DNA of 64,000 bases from JAWKTT01 sp041398965 (GCA_041398965.1 JAWKTT010000018.1:43850-107849); one strand, 5' to 3'; numbered from the stretch's first letter, positions 54,399 through 63,861 are shown. Notes: generated from the letters alone by a model not told the origin. A program made the numbers and translations.

Positions 54399-56294
54399 TT
54401 AGAAGTACGGGGTGATCAGCAGTTCGGCTGCGGGAGCGCAGTCGCCGCCGCCACCCTGGATCGGGACGATCGAGGTCTGCGAGCAGGTACAGAGCAGCCC
54501 CTCGTACTCGACGGGGGGATCGACCGCATACACGTAGAGACGGAGGCGAAGGGTAGGGGGACCACCCGGGGTGAGTGCCGGCCCGGAGGGGTCGATGGTG
54601 ATGTTGCAGTTGAGCGGTTCGGCATACCAGGAGCACCCGAGGTGCGGCAGCTTCGGCACCGAAGCCTCGGCGATTGTGAGGCAACCGAGGTCTCCGGAGA
54701 CAATGAACCCCTCCGGCTGCGGAGCACAGTCGTCACAGGTGACGGCGGGCCATCCCTGACAGTTCCAGACTCCCCCCGACGAACCACCGCTGCTCGCCGA
54801 CCCTGTCGACCCGCTGCTGCTGGTCCCCGTGGAACCGACTGAGGAGAGACCGCTCCCAGTCGAACCAGAGTGACTGGAACCGGCCGAACCCGAACCGGAA
54901 CCTCCCCAGGATCCCAAATGACTGCTCCCCCCGGCAGAGCCACTACCCTCGCCAGAGGTGCTGCTGCTGGGGGTCTGACTCGTACCGGAGCCGCTCGGAT
55001 CGTGGCCGCTCCCGCCAGACTGCGACACCGAGCCGACAGAAGTGGAGACGCTGGAGATGCCTGCCGAGCCGGAGCCACTCTCACCACTGACCGAAGTGCT
55101 CAGCGAGCTGCTGACCCGCGAACCACTCGCGGAGACCGACCCGGAACTGCTGCTGCTGCTCGGCTGGGAACTGCTCGACTGGGAACTGAGAGAAGACGAA
55201 CTGGCGCTGGATGAGCCGCTGGCCGACTCGCTCGACGACGAGAGGTCGGGAGGGAAGTCGAGACGCACCAGGTGACCGAGGGTATCGAAGTGCGCATCGA
55301 TCCAGAGTTCTCCCTCCTCCCCCTCAACGGCCGGGTCCTTCACCTTCAGCAGCACCACCACGCCGTGATGGGCCCGGGTCGGATCGTCCGGCTGCTTTGG
55401 CTGCGCGTTGATCTCCCACAGGAACGGCGGGTCGACATGCGGATCGGAAACCGGCTGATAGACCTTCCGGTCATCCGGCTGTTCGTTCCCGTATCCGGTA
55501 TGGGCACTGTCGAAGTAATACCGCCCGTCCGGTTCCTGCCACATCAGCACCTGCAGGTTCTCATCCAGCGTCGCCCGCAGACCGTTCACCTCGTAGGCGG
55601 GATGCGCTCCATTCCATGCACCGCTGCGCCCCCCGTCAACGTCGCGCCAGGCCGGACCCTCCTCGCCGATCACCGGCTCGATCTCGTGCCAGGAGAACGC
55701 CGGCGAGAGGTTCTCCCCCTCTCGGTCAACCAGCCGCGCGAAGAACGGACGCCGTACGAACGGACCGAGCCGGACCAGCCCCCAGCACTCCGCCTGCTCC
55801 CCCGGCTCTCGCCACAGGATCTGCGCTGCACCCGACGCCGCCGACCTCAGCCGCGCGGGAGACTCGTCGTCCACCTCGGCACAGGGATCGGTCGGCTGCA
55901 CCATTCGCAGACGGACCGGCGTCACTCCCGAGAGAAGTGCCCGGCCGATCGCTCCCTCCGCCAGCGGCTCCAGCAGCACGACGAACCGCCCTCGATGGTC
56001 CTCGACGAGAGGAGTGACGCCGATGAGGACCGGCTGATTCTGGAACTGCGGGAGGTTGTCGACCGGGTCGATCAGCAACTGGTCGATCCCCAGTACCTCG
56101 AACCGCCCACGCCCCGCGCCGCTGAGGTTCTGTACGAGGACCACCCCCGGCTGCAGCGACTCGGTCCCTTCGCCCGGCTGACGACGATGCCGCCCGCCAA
56201 GATAATCGCGGGCGACATCAATGAACGTGTTGAACGTCTCCGCCGGAATGCGGAGCCGATCGCCACGCTGCACTTTCTTGAAGGGATCGCCCAT
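54399..56294 (-). CDS. Distal tail protein with long Ser/Gly-rich linker
   Basis: A 631-residue phage structural protein. Residues 1-350 are a folded region (MGDPFKKVQRGDRLRIPAET, PGVVLVQNLSGAGRGRFEVL, PDGRYYFDSAHTGYGNEQPD). A linker of about 170 residues made mostly of Ser and Gly follows (starting SSSSESASGSSSASSSS), then a Cys-containing C-terminal domain (NCQGWPAVTCDDCAPQPEGF, then ITPYF). Such linkers are seen between tail-attachment and receptor-binding parts, so a tail-fibre or adhesin role is likely but unproven. Confidence 0.6.
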   Translation of the reverse strand: MGDPFKKVQRGDRLRIPAETFNTFIDVARDYLGGRHRRQPGEGTESLQPGVVLVQNLSGAGRGRFEVLGIDQLLIDPVDNLPQFQNQPVLIGVTPLVEDHRGRFVVLLEPLAEGAIGRALLSGVTPVRLRMVQPTDPCAEVDDESPARLRSAASGAAQILWREPGEQAECWGLVRLGPFVRRPFFARLVDREGENLSPAFSWHEIEPVIGEEGPAWRDVDGGRSGAWNGAHPAYEVNGLRATLDENLQVLMWQEPDGRYYFDSAHTGYGNEQPDDRKVYQPVSDPHVDPPFLWEINAQPKQPDDPTRAHHGVVVLLKVKDPAVEGEEGELWIDAHFDTLGHLVRLDFPPDLSSSSESASGSSSASSSSLSSQSSSSQPSSSSSSGSVSASGSRVSSSLSTSVSGESGSGSAGISSVSTSVGSVSQSGGSGHDPSGSGTSQTPSSSTSGEGSGSAGGSSHLGSWGGSGSGSAGSSHSGSTGSGLSSVGSTGTSSSGSTGSASSGGSSGGVWNCQGWPAVTCDDCAPQPEGFIVSGDLGCLTIAEASVPKLPHLGCSWYAEPLNCNITIDPSGPALTPGGPPTLRLRLYVYAVDPPVEYEGLLCTCSQTSIVPIQGGGGDCAPAAELLITPYF

Positions 56295-56305
56295 GAATCA
56301 GGCCG

Positions 56306-56393
56306 GAGACGGAAGACTGTAGGCTGAAGGGGTTCCAGGTCGACGCGGTATCAGCAACTTTCCTTCAGCCTTCCGCCTACGGTCTTCAGTCTC
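56306..56393. repeat. Inverted repeat between two phage genes
   Basis: GAGACGGAAGACTGTAGGC (56306-56324) followed by TGAAGG pairs with the complement of the stretch 56362-56393, where CCTTCAGCC is separated by a seven-base insert from GCCTACGGTCTTC. The two arms enclose about 30 bp. It has no T tract; it lies just upstream of the distal tail gene start and might affect its expression, or be a dispersed chromosomal repeat that entered the phage. Confidence 0.5.
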
Positions 56394-56397
56394 AGGT

Positions 56398-57195
56398 TCA
56401 GATCCCCAGTCCGGCGAAGCTGGCGTACGGGTAGACCTGTTCGACGTAGACCGCCTGCGGCCGCTTGACCAGTGTGTGAGACGACTTGTCCTCGACCGGC
56501 TCGTAGCGGACCCAGAGGTAGTCCCACCCCCGCTTCGTGATGCCGGTGATCTCTCCCACCACCAGCCCCTCGACATTCGGACTGGCTGCGAACTTGTAGC
56601 TCAGCTCCCAGTCCGTCTGGCTGCGGACCGAACCGCTCGCCCCAAGGAACAGCACCTCCCCCGGCTGGAACCCCCGGAACGGCTCGCTGCAGACCGCACC
56701 AGTCAGCGAGAACAGCAGTCCCTTGTACTGCGCGGTCACCAGCTCGGGCGGCAGGTAGTGAGTCTCCGAGAACTGGTAGACCGGTACCTGGATGTCGACC
56801 CCCTCGACACCGTCCGGCGTCACCCCGATCGCCCCACCGAAGTCGGGAGCCACTTCGTCAAGCGGGGCGTAACGGCCGACCGTCCCCAGCGATTGCGTGA
56901 TGTGCTGCGTCCCGCCGCCGGTATCGAACGTGAAGGTCGACTCACCCGTTTCGGGCGGCACCCGCAGACTCCACCGCACCTCCCCCTGCCACGCCTCCTC
57001 TCCCAGCCGCTCGGTAATCTGCACCGACTCCTTGACGAGATCGCCGAAGTCATCAGGAGTGAGACGATCGAGTTCGGCCTGCGCCACAAACTCGTCGCTC
57101 GTCCCCCGGATGACGTGCGAGATCGCCACCGACGAGTTATCCCGGCCGATGGCGATGTCGGCCCCCCGCCATGTCGGTTCGACGGAGATCGTCAT
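56398..57195 (-). CDS. Phage tail-associated protein, unknown fold
   Basis: A 265-residue protein whose start overlaps the tape-measure stop (ATGA at 57192-57195), so it is translationally coupled. Sequence such as GESTFTFDTGGGTQHITQSL, PVYQFSETHYLPPELVTAQY and RGWDYLWVRYEPVED suggests a beta-rich structural protein. Position right after the tape measure is that of a distal tail or hub protein. Confidence 0.6.
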   Translation of the reverse strand: MTISVEPTWRGADIAIGRDNSSVAISHVIRGTSDEFVAQAELDRLTPDDFGDLVKESVQITERLGEEAWQGEVRWSLRVPPETGESTFTFDTGGGTQHITQSLGTVGRYAPLDEVAPDFGGAIGVTPDGVEGVDIQVPVYQFSETHYLPPELVTAQYKGLLFSLTGAVCSEPFRGFQPGEVLFLGASGSVRSQTDWELSYKFAASPNVEGLVVGEITGITKRGWDYLWVRYEPVEDKSSHTLVKRPQAVYVEQVYPYASFAGLGI

Positions 57196-59531
57196 GCAAA
57201 CCCCTGCTGGCTCAACCGCGCCTCCCGCACCAGACGCTCGGTATTGCGGGCGGTCGCCTCAGCCGCCCGCGCGGTTCGCTCGGCGACACTCCCCCCGGAG
57301 ACCCCCCGGACACTGAACGGGTTGAACGTCCCACTGACGCTGACTTTGTCGGCGGCCGACTGCAATCCAGATCCGGCAGCGGCCAGTTTCTCTTCCAACT
57401 GTTGCATCAGATCGGCAGGTGCGTTGGGTTGGGTCGCGTCACCGGCGTCCGCTTCGGACCGTTTGCGGGAGGCTTCTTCTAACGCGGCCTGCCATTCGCG
57501 ACGGGCGGCATCGAGCGCGGTTTGGGAGTCCTGCACCTCCGATGCAAACTGCTGAGCATTTCGCAGGTGCTCTGCGTCCCGCATCCGTTCGAGTTCAGCC
57601 AATGTGCCGGAGCGTTCACCGTCGATCTGTCCCAACCGGGCGCGGCGCTGCTGTTCGCGGGCGAAGATCTCCTGATTCCGCTGGGAGTCAGCCGCGCTAT
57701 TCTTTCCCGCAACCTCCTGGTTGATCCGGGTGACCTCCGATTCGGCATCGATCTCCGAATCGAACAGTGACTTCAGTCGGACCCAGGCCTTGCGGATGAA
57801 CCCGACGGCCGTGTTCCAGGTTTTCGTCAGACCAGTCGTGAACAGCGCCCACGCATCTGCCAGGAAATCGACGGTCTCGGTCCAGCCGGTCTGCAGTCCC
57901 GCCCAGGCATTGGCGGCGACTTCGGCTGCGCCATAGACCGCCTCCGTCCAGACCGCCACGAAGAACCGCTTCACCTCGACCCACTGCTGGTTGAGGGCGT
58001 TGATTCCCTTCTGCCACTCCATTTTGAGTGTCAGCCAAAGAATCCGGGCGGCCAGGCCGAGGTCGCCTGCCGCCAGGGCATCGCCGATCCCGCCGAATGC
58101 CCGAATCGCGGTCGATTTCAGGGCAATGAACTGCGTTCCGAGCCAGTCGAGCGCCTGCCCGCCGAGATCTGACGTATTAATAAGATATGCGCCGAGCGCC
58201 CCGATCCCCGCCAGGACGAGGCCGATCGGAGACAGCAGTGCTCCCAGCAGCGACGCGACAGTTCCAATGACCGTCGCCAGTCCGCCAAACCCGAACGCTA
58301 CCAGTTGAATTATTCCCCCGAGTCCGACCAGCGCCACACCGGCGGCTAGAATCCCGACGACGATCCCGACGGTGGTCAGCACGACCTGTTTGTTCTCACC
58401 GATCCAGACACCGAGTGCGGAAAGAAAGGATGTCACGCCCCGGACGGCTGCCCGGAGTTCCGTGCCGAACGCTTCCCCCACGGCAATGGCGACTCCTTCC
58501 AGCGCCGACAGCAGGATCGTGACATCTCCCTTGAGCGTATCGAGCTGCGTCCCGGCAATCCGGGAAGCGGTGTCGGAGGCGTCACCCAATGCGGCCGTCG
58601 CCTCGCGGAGCCGGTCTGCTCCCTGCGAGACCAGTTCCGCAGCGCCAGCCGCCTGCCGCGCGGGGAAGATTGTTCCCAGGACACGCAGCTTCTCGCCGGA
58701 ACCGACACCGGACAGAGCACCTTCCAGATCGGCGAGGATGTCGGCCAAAGACCGGACGTTGCCGGCTTCATCCGTGATCCGGACTCCGAGTCGTTTGAGT
58801 TCCCCTTCTGCTGCTGCCGAGGGGGATGTCAGTGACAACAGCATTCCGCGCAGTGTGGAACCGGCCATCTCCCCCTGAATACCGGCGTTCGACAGCAGTT
58901 GTATCGCCGCCGTGATCTCTTCCAGCGAGATCCCCGCCGACTTCGCCATCGGCCCGACGAACTTGAACGCATCGCCGAGCATCGTCAGGTCGGTGTTGGC
59001 GGTGGTCATCGCCTTCGCCATCACGTCGACGGCGTTGCCGAGTTCCTCGGCGGAGAGTCCCATCCCCGCCATGATCTTGGCAGCGATGTCAGCCGCCTGA
59101 CCGATCTCTATCTGCCCGGCCGCCGCCAGATCAAGTGTGGGACCAATCGCCGACAGGATCTGATCGACGCTGAACCCCGCCAGCGCGAATGAACTCATCG
59201 CTTCGGCTGCCTGACTGGCGGAGAAGACCGTCGTGGCTCCGAGCCGCTTCGCCTCCTGTTCCAACCGTGTAAATTGCTCTCCGGTCGCACCGGTCAGCGC
59301 CTTCACACGAGCCATCTGGGATTCGAAGTTGGCAAAAGTCTGCGCAGAGAGTGCAAACGGCACGGCCGCCAGCGACCCCACCGTGAGCAGCTGACGGCCA
59401 AACTGCTGGACCGATCTCCCGAACGCTTTCAGCTTCGCCTGGGCACGACGCAGTCCCCGCACCAATTTCGAGTCGTCGGCGAACAACTCGACGTAAGCGC
59501 GGGCAGCACGAATCGCACCGGCAGCAGGCAC
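57192..59531 (-). CDS. Phage tail tape-measure protein
   Basis: A 779-residue protein with the TP901-type tape-measure core: FESQMARVKALTGATGEQFT, RLGATTVFSASQAAEAMSSF, GLSAEELGNAVDVMAKAMTT and KSAGISLEEITAAIQLLSNA followed by GIQGEMAGSTLRGMLLSLTS. Hydrophobic helices lie in the middle (VVLTTVGIVVGILAAGVALV, LGALLSPIGLVLAGIGALGA), as usual for genome-ejection proteins, and the C-terminal third is helical and charged. Its length sets the tail length; about 780 residues fits a short siphovirus tail. Confidence 0.92.
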   Translation of the reverse strand: MPAAGAIRAARAYVELFADDSKLVRGLRRAQAKLKAFGRSVQQFGRQLLTVGSLAAVPFALSAQTFANFESQMARVKALTGATGEQFTRLEQEAKRLGATTVFSASQAAEAMSSFALAGFSVDQILSAIGPTLDLAAAGQIEIGQAADIAAKIMAGMGLSAEELGNAVDVMAKAMTTANTDLTMLGDAFKFVGPMAKSAGISLEEITAAIQLLSNAGIQGEMAGSTLRGMLLSLTSPSAAAEGELKRLGVRITDEAGNVRSLADILADLEGALSGVGSGEKLRVLGTIFPARQAAGAAELVSQGADRLREATAALGDASDTASRIAGTQLDTLKGDVTILLSALEGVAIAVGEAFGTELRAAVRGVTSFLSALGVWIGENKQVVLTTVGIVVGILAAGVALVGLGGIIQLVAFGFGGLATVIGTVASLLGALLSPIGLVLAGIGALGAYLINTSDLGGQALDWLGTQFIALKSTAIRAFGGIGDALAAGDLGLAARILWLTLKMEWQKGINALNQQWVEVKRFFVAVWTEAVYGAAEVAANAWAGLQTGWTETVDFLADAWALFTTGLTKTWNTAVGFIRKAWVRLKSLFDSEIDAESEVTRINQEVAGKNSAADSQRNQEIFAREQQRRARLGQIDGERSGTLAELERMRDAEHLRNAQQFASEVQDSQTALDAARREWQAALEEASRKRSEADAGDATQPNAPADLMQQLEEKLAAAGSGLQSAADKVSVSGTFNPFSVRGVSGGSVAERTARAAEATARNTERLVREARLSQQGFA

Positions 59532-59558
59532 ATTGGGTTCCTTGGTTCAGTCACTGAA

Positions 59559-59804
59559 TCAGTGGGAATCGAGCGGACGCCGATCGACGAACACCTGCTT
59601 GAGCACATCCACACCGACGCGGGGTTTACGCTCATGACGGGAGCGGTGTGCCTTCGCCTGTGGATGGAAGTCCTTCGGCCGGGCGGCACGGGCCTTCTTC
59701 GGATCGCGATGGCAGTTGGTGATCAGCGCCAGCAGGGAAGCGGTATGGTTCCAGCGGTCGCGGGAAGCGGCATCGGCCATCCAGCAGAGTTGCCGGAGTG
59801 TCAA
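59559..59804 (-). CDS. Small tail-assembly protein
   Basis: An 81-residue product MTLRQLCWMADAASRDRWNH followed by TASLLALITNCHRDPKKARA and RPKDFHP. The pattern of a helical N-terminus followed by NxHRDPKK and DFHP matches small proteins that follow the tail chaperone in many tail gene clusters. It overlaps the previous gene's end (ATGA near 59801-59804) and precedes the tape measure, the position of a chaperone frameshift product or its separate second part. Confidence 0.6.
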   Translation of the reverse strand: MTLRQLCWMADAASRDRWNHTASLLALITNCHRDPKKARAARPKDFHPQAKAHRSRHERKPRVGVDVLKQVFVDRRPLDSH

Positions 59805-60316
59805 CGGGCCGGCGTCGACACCGATGATGCCGGCGAGTTCGTAGCCGAGTTTCCAGACGTCAATCGGCTGGCCTCGTCGAGCGCCGTCTCGATCGCCTGG
59901 GTGAACTCCGGACTCTCCACCGCCTGCAGCGCCTTGTCCAAAGTCGCCAGCTGCCGGCGTTCGGCGGCTGTCAGGACTTTCGTCAGCGCCCGCTTGAGCA
60001 GCATCCGCTTCCCTTCCGGGAAAAAATCGATGATCGCCTCAATCAGCGCCATCGAGGCCTTGTCGCCGGACTCTTCATCAAGGGCTTCGCCAAACTGCTC
60101 GGCGGTGATCTCCTTCTCGTCCAGCTGCGGCTGCAGGATCGAGACCAGGCAGTCGAACAGCACAAACGGGTCGCCTGTCAGCTGCTCCATCACGTTCGAC
60201 TTCGGATCGACGATCCGGGTGAGGTTGATCCCGGTCAGCGCATGCACCCGCCGCAGCGAGGTGTAGTTGATCTCGATCGTCCAGGAGCGACCCTGGCGGT
60301 CAGTGAATGACTTCAT
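59801..60316 (-). CDS. Tail assembly chaperone-like protein
   Basis: A 171-residue protein opening MKSFTDRQGRSWTIEINYTS then LRRVHALTGINLTRIVDP, a beta-rich segment followed by helices (EKEITAEQFGEALDEESGDK, ALIEAIIDFFPEGKRMLLKR) and a Ser/Thr-rich tail. This is typical of the gene between tail tube and tape measure that chaperones the tape measure. Start and spacing (19 bp after the tail tube gene) support it. Confidence 0.65.
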   Translation of the reverse strand: MKSFTDRQGRSWTIEINYTSLRRVHALTGINLTRIVDPKSNVMEQLTGDPFVLFDCLVSILQPQLDEKEITAEQFGEALDEESGDKASMALIEAIIDFFPEGKRMLLKRALTKVLTAAERRQLATLDKALQAVESPEFTQAIETALDEASRLTSGNSATNSPASSVSTPAR

Positions 60317-60335
60317 GCGAGGTGGTTACTCCAGG

Positions 60336-60776
60336 TTACGTGGTGGTCATCCACTCGGGAGGATGTTCGGCATAGGTCGGCTTCGCGGTCACGCTGACGG
60401 TGATCGCCTCTTCCAGCGGTTCATTCCGGCTGAAGTTGGTGATCGCCATCGTGGCCCGCAGTCCCTGCGAACCGGCAGTGGCGACATCCCCATCGAGGGC
60501 AGCGAACTCGATCGGCGTGTTGTTGAAGAATGCGTCCTTGATCGCCGTGAACCCGGCATCGGCCGTGTCCCAGACCATCTCGAACTCGATCGAGCCATCC
60601 TTGAGCGTTGCCAGGATTGCCCGCCAGCCGCCATTGCCGCGCGTGGAGGCATCCGCTTCCCCCGCTTCGACGTTCAGCGTCAGATCCTTGACGTTCTTCA
60701 TCTCCTGCCAGCTGGGGGTGTCGTAGCTGCTGGAGTTGCGGAACAGTCTGGCATCAAGTCCGAGACGGACGGACAT
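60336..60776 (-). CDS. Phage tail tube protein
   Basis: A 146-residue protein with MKNVKDLTLNVEAGEADAST then RGNGGWRAILATLKDGSIEF, a pattern of tail tube proteins (VxDVTLxxExxExDxTxRG), then FTAIKDAFFNNTPIEFAALD and EPLEEAITVSVTAKPTY. Length and position before the chaperone fit. It forms the tail's inner tube. Its promoter side meets the divergent accessory gene at 60910. Confidence 0.82.
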   Translation of the reverse strand: MSVRLGLDARLFRNSSSYDTPSWQEMKNVKDLTLNVEAGEADASTRGNGGWRAILATLKDGSIEFEMVWDTADAGFTAIKDAFFNNTPIEFAALDGDVATAGSQGLRATMAITNFSRNEPLEEAITVSVTAKPTYAEHPPEWMTTT

Positions 60777-60909
60777 CTTACGGTCCTTTCAATAGCGGGG
60801 CAGAGGTAGAGTGCTTGAGGACTTTGTGTTGCGAACCATCGAGGCGATATAACTGTCTTCACGTGAAGGCAACGACTGGTGGATGGGCCCCATTGGATGA
60901 AGTGTTCAG

Positions 60910-62595
60910 ATGAGTCATGAGGAACAGATTCTCCGAGCAGTGGAATGCGAAGTGCTTGACCGTCAGCACCTTCAATATTCTCTGCTTCAGCGGAATGCAT
61001 CCGATGCGGTCGCAGCTGTGCTTCGCTGCTACGGCGATATCGTTCGTGGTCTTCAAAACGGCTCCATTCCCAAAGACACAGATGATGCTCGGCATCAAAC
61101 CGCCAACGAGGGTTTCCGCGGTCTGAGTCATTGCCTGCGGTGGATCAGATCAAGTTGTCCTCGGCTGATTGCTGTCCCATCCGTGGGATTAGAAACACTG
61201 CATGCGGAAGCCCTCGAATTACTTCGCTGGGGAGTGCAATACGATCCGCTTTGCAATCAGCACATTGCGTTATCACGCCGAGTCAACGGCAGGAGCCTCG
61301 TCACAGCAACTGTCAGTGAGGCCAAGAAGCACATTACCTTCGTGCCGTGTGATCCCCCAGATCCTCGGTACTTTGTCTCGCAGGTTGAGGCGAGAAAGGC
61401 CGAGGATTTGCGTCAAGTTGCGCTGTATCCCGACCAGCAGTTGGCCCAGTTGTCGTCGGCATGGTACGAATCGGTGCAGCGCGACAAAACAGGATTTCGA
61501 TTTGACGATTCCACCATTGCAACGAGCGGTGTCTTGGATGTTGTGATCGAGTGGCTGCAACGCACCTGTCTTCCAGAGTGTCCGGATGAGCGACAACTCG
61601 GAACCTTCAAAGCTGGAAGTCTCCGTCGAATACTGGCGGCTCTGCACGTCGCGTCACTTTTTCAAGTGAAACTCGAGGAGGTGTCCGATCAACAGGATCC
61701 TCAATTGCCTCGTGTCTTGACCCATGTTCTGTCGTGGCGGCGAGAGGAGTTGCTGGACTGGCTCTATCGACTTACCGGAGTGGATCGCACGCAGATTCGA
61801 GCAATGATTTTGATGCTGATATTCGACAGCGAGCCATTGCGAGTCACACTCGCTCATAAACCATTGGTATTGGGGGCCGATGACCGAATCTTCCTTTCGC
61901 CGAGACTGTTCCTCGGCCTGCCTCTTTCGCAAATGGTAGTTGGGGCGCTTAACTTGAACTCCGTGACCAAAGCGGCCTATGACGACGTATCCACGTCGAT
62001 CGAGAAGGCGGTCGTACAGAGAATCGGGGGCGATATCCGCTCGGGTTGCCTCTCAAACTGCACGATTGCGCTGGAAAAGACCTATCGCCTGCCCGACGGA
62101 ACTCAGATCACTCCGGATATTGTGGCGTTGGCTGCGGACGGCTCCGAATTGCTGATTGTCGACGTTAAGAACGCAACTCCGCCTTTCGGCGCAGGTGATG
62201 TCGCTGTGGACCTGAAGACATGGGTGGATGAGTGGCAACCCCAACTCTGCAAATACGTTGCCGCATTCAAGGATCACCCGAAGATTCTTTCACAGCATTT
62301 TTCAACTTCAGCAAGTGCACCTCGCGTCTTCGGACTGATTCTTACGCGTTGGCCCTTTCCTATCCCTGTGGAGATTCCGAGTGGACTTGGGGCAATTGAC
62401 TGGTCGAGCCTTCATCATGAGCTTACGACCGGGAGCGCATCCCGTTCGATGCAAGATCTGGAAAAGTGGGTCCAGGAGCGTCCTGACTGCGGAGTCGTAA
62501 CAGCCCTCAAGTGGAAGGACAAAGTAGTGCAGGTTGAGGGTTGGACCTACCAATACTCTGTCCTTAGTCCCTCAAATGGCACAGGCGAGACTTGA
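60910..62595 (+). CDS. Prophage accessory protein with PD-(D/E)XK-like motif
   Basis: The only rightward gene in the prophage, 561 residues, with lower GC than its neighbours. The N-terminal 350 residues are helical with no recognised domain. Near the C-terminus LEKTYRLPDGTQITPDIVAL, with Asp403, is followed by GSELLIVDVKNATPPFG, with Asp418 and Lys420, the spacing of a PD-(D/E)XK nuclease site. Later SLFHHEL-type and QPQLCKYVAAFKD segments fit the fold's helices. As a lone, inverted gene between tail and nuclease genes it looks like a moron, possibly anti-phage. The catalytic reading is by motif only. Confidence 0.65.
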   Translation: MSHEEQILRAVECEVLDRQHLQYSLLQRNASDAVAAVLRCYGDIVRGLQNGSIPKDTDDARHQTANEGFRGLSHCLRWIRSSCPRLIAVPSVGLETLHAEALELLRWGVQYDPLCNQHIALSRRVNGRSLVTATVSEAKKHITFVPCDPPDPRYFVSQVEARKAEDLRQVALYPDQQLAQLSSAWYESVQRDKTGFRFDDSTIATSGVLDVVIEWLQRTCLPECPDERQLGTFKAGSLRRILAALHVASLFQVKLEEVSDQQDPQLPRVLTHVLSWRREELLDWLYRLTGVDRTQIRAMILMLIFDSEPLRVTLAHKPLVLGADDRIFLSPRLFLGLPLSQMVVGALNLNSVTKAAYDDVSTSIEKAVVQRIGGDIRSGCLSNCTIALEKTYRLPDGTQITPDIVALAADGSELLIVDVKNATPPFGAGDVAVDLKTWVDEWQPQLCKYVAAFKDHPKILSQHFSTSASAPRVFGLILTRWPFPIPVEIPSGLGAIDWSSLHHELTTGSASRSMQDLEKWVQERPDCGVVTALKWKDKVVQVEGWTYQYSVLSPSNGTGET

Positions 62596-62704
62596 TAGCG
62601 GTACGGTCACCGCGAGCGAGGCAAGTAGAACATCCGACTAACCAACTCCGTCAACCGGGAACAGCCACGTAAGAACGGAGATTATTACGCCGAAGGAAGA
62701 GCCT

Positions 62705-63046
62705 TCAGTACTCAGCCGGGACAGCATGTCCGGCGGCGACCAGCGCGTGATTCAGGTTGACCTCGCCCGTAATCAGTTCCGCCAGGTAGCGGCCATACTT
62801 CCCGGTGATATCTTTCTGCGTCCGGATGGTCAGTTCGCGGGTCTCGCCGGTCAGGTCATCCAAAAGCGATTCGAGATACCGGGTCGCCGCGAGACCCTGA
62901 GGACGTTCGGTCCCACGGGTCTCGGGCGCGTTGATCCCGATCAGCCGGAGTGTGGCGGTGAACGTCACGTGGAATCCGAGTTCGATCTCGGCCTCCACGG
63001 TGTCACCGTCAATCACCCGCGTGATCCGGGCCCGGTACTCGTACAT
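62705..63046 (-). CDS. Thermonuclease (SNase)-family protein
   Basis: A 113-residue SNase-like protein: ARITRVIDGDTVEAEIELGF, then TLRLIGINAPETRGTERPQG and KDITGKYGRYLAELITGEVN followed by LNHALVAAGHAVPAEY. It keeps the DGDT Asp residues, the LIGINAPE Arg/Glu region and a GRYLA motif with the catalytic Arg. There is no signal peptide. Small SNases are common in phage late regions; the role is unclear. Confidence 0.85.
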   Translation of the reverse strand: MYEYRARITRVIDGDTVEAEIELGFHVTFTATLRLIGINAPETRGTERPQGLAATRYLESLLDDLTGETRELTIRTQKDITGKYGRYLAELITGEVNLNHALVAAGHAVPAEY

Positions 63047-63063
63047 CGCGTGTTACCTCCCGG

Positions 63064-63861
63064 TTACGCCGTCGGAGCCGGCGCGAACGATTCACCGACG
63101 GGGACCGAAGTTCCCGTTCCGACCGTGCCACTCGGGCCGGACGGCCAGCGGCCGAGGACCGGCAGGTGGCTGATCGGGATACCGTTGGTCAGCACTTCGA
63201 GGTCATCCTCGGTCGGCCAGTCATCAAGCGGCGCAACGGTGTCGAGCAGTTCGGTGCTGGTGAACCAGGCGGACGGGTTGTAGCCCGCCAGCTGCTCCTC
63301 ACTGATCGTGAAGTCCGGCTTGGTCGCGTCCGCCAACGGGATACGGAACAGCTCCGTCGCCATCAGGCGGTAGACCCGCTGGACGTACTGACCGATCAGT
63401 CCCGCGAACGCTTCGCTGATTTCCAGCGGGCGGGCGTTCTCCTGGTGCTGCATCGCCTCGGTCAGGCCGATCAGCATCAGCCCGGCGTACTGCTTCAGCC
63501 ACTGGTTACGGACCTTGAAGTACGGGGTCGGGTAGACCAGGAACTCCTCCGGAGCCGGGAGCGCATGCGCCGTCTCCATGTTGAGGATGTTGGCCGGCAC
63601 CGCCCGCGACGCCAGAATCGACCGCGCCCGCGTGCAGAGCTTGTGGATACGCGTCAGCGTGTTGATCGACGGCGGCGTCCGCAGCCGGGCATCGGGATGC
63701 CAGAGGATCGCCTGCAGATTGCGACCGACCACATCGGTCAGGTAGCGGATCGTGTCGTTCTGCGATTTGGTGTCGTTGGAAAAGTTGGGGATCGCGAGGC
63801 CGAACCGGCCCCAGTCACCGACGTTGTACCAGAGGAAGGCATCGTTACCGGACATGGGCAT
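63064..63861 (-). CDS. Phage structural or virion-associated protein, unknown
   Basis: A 265-residue protein, MPMSGNDAFLWYNVGDWGRF onward, mostly helical (SINTLTRIHKLCTRARSILA, QWLKQYAGLMLIGLTEAMQH) with a Pro/Gly/Ser-rich C-terminal tail. A GAAAG ribosome-binding site precedes ATG 63861. I do not recognise a family. Position upstream of the tail genes suggests a head or connector-associated protein. Confidence 0.6.
   Translation of the reverse strand: MPMSGNDAFLWYNVGDWGRFGLAIPNFSNDTKSQNDTIRYLTDVVGRNLQAILWHPDARLRTPPSINTLTRIHKLCTRARSILASRAVPANILNMETAHALPAPEEFLVYPTPYFKVRNQWLKQYAGLMLIGLTEAMQHQENARPLEISEAFAGLIGQYVQRVYRLMATELFRIPLADATKPDFTISEEQLAGYNPSAWFTSTELLDTVAPLDDWPTEDDLEVLTNGIPISHLPVLGRWPSGPSGTVGTGTSVPVGESFAPAPTA

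Noticed and set aside
55272..57555. Long rightward frames of 351 and 359 codons
   Set aside because: Antisense to phage tail genes in GC-rich DNA, with Arg/Pro-rich translations. The leftward frames encode recognisable tail proteins.
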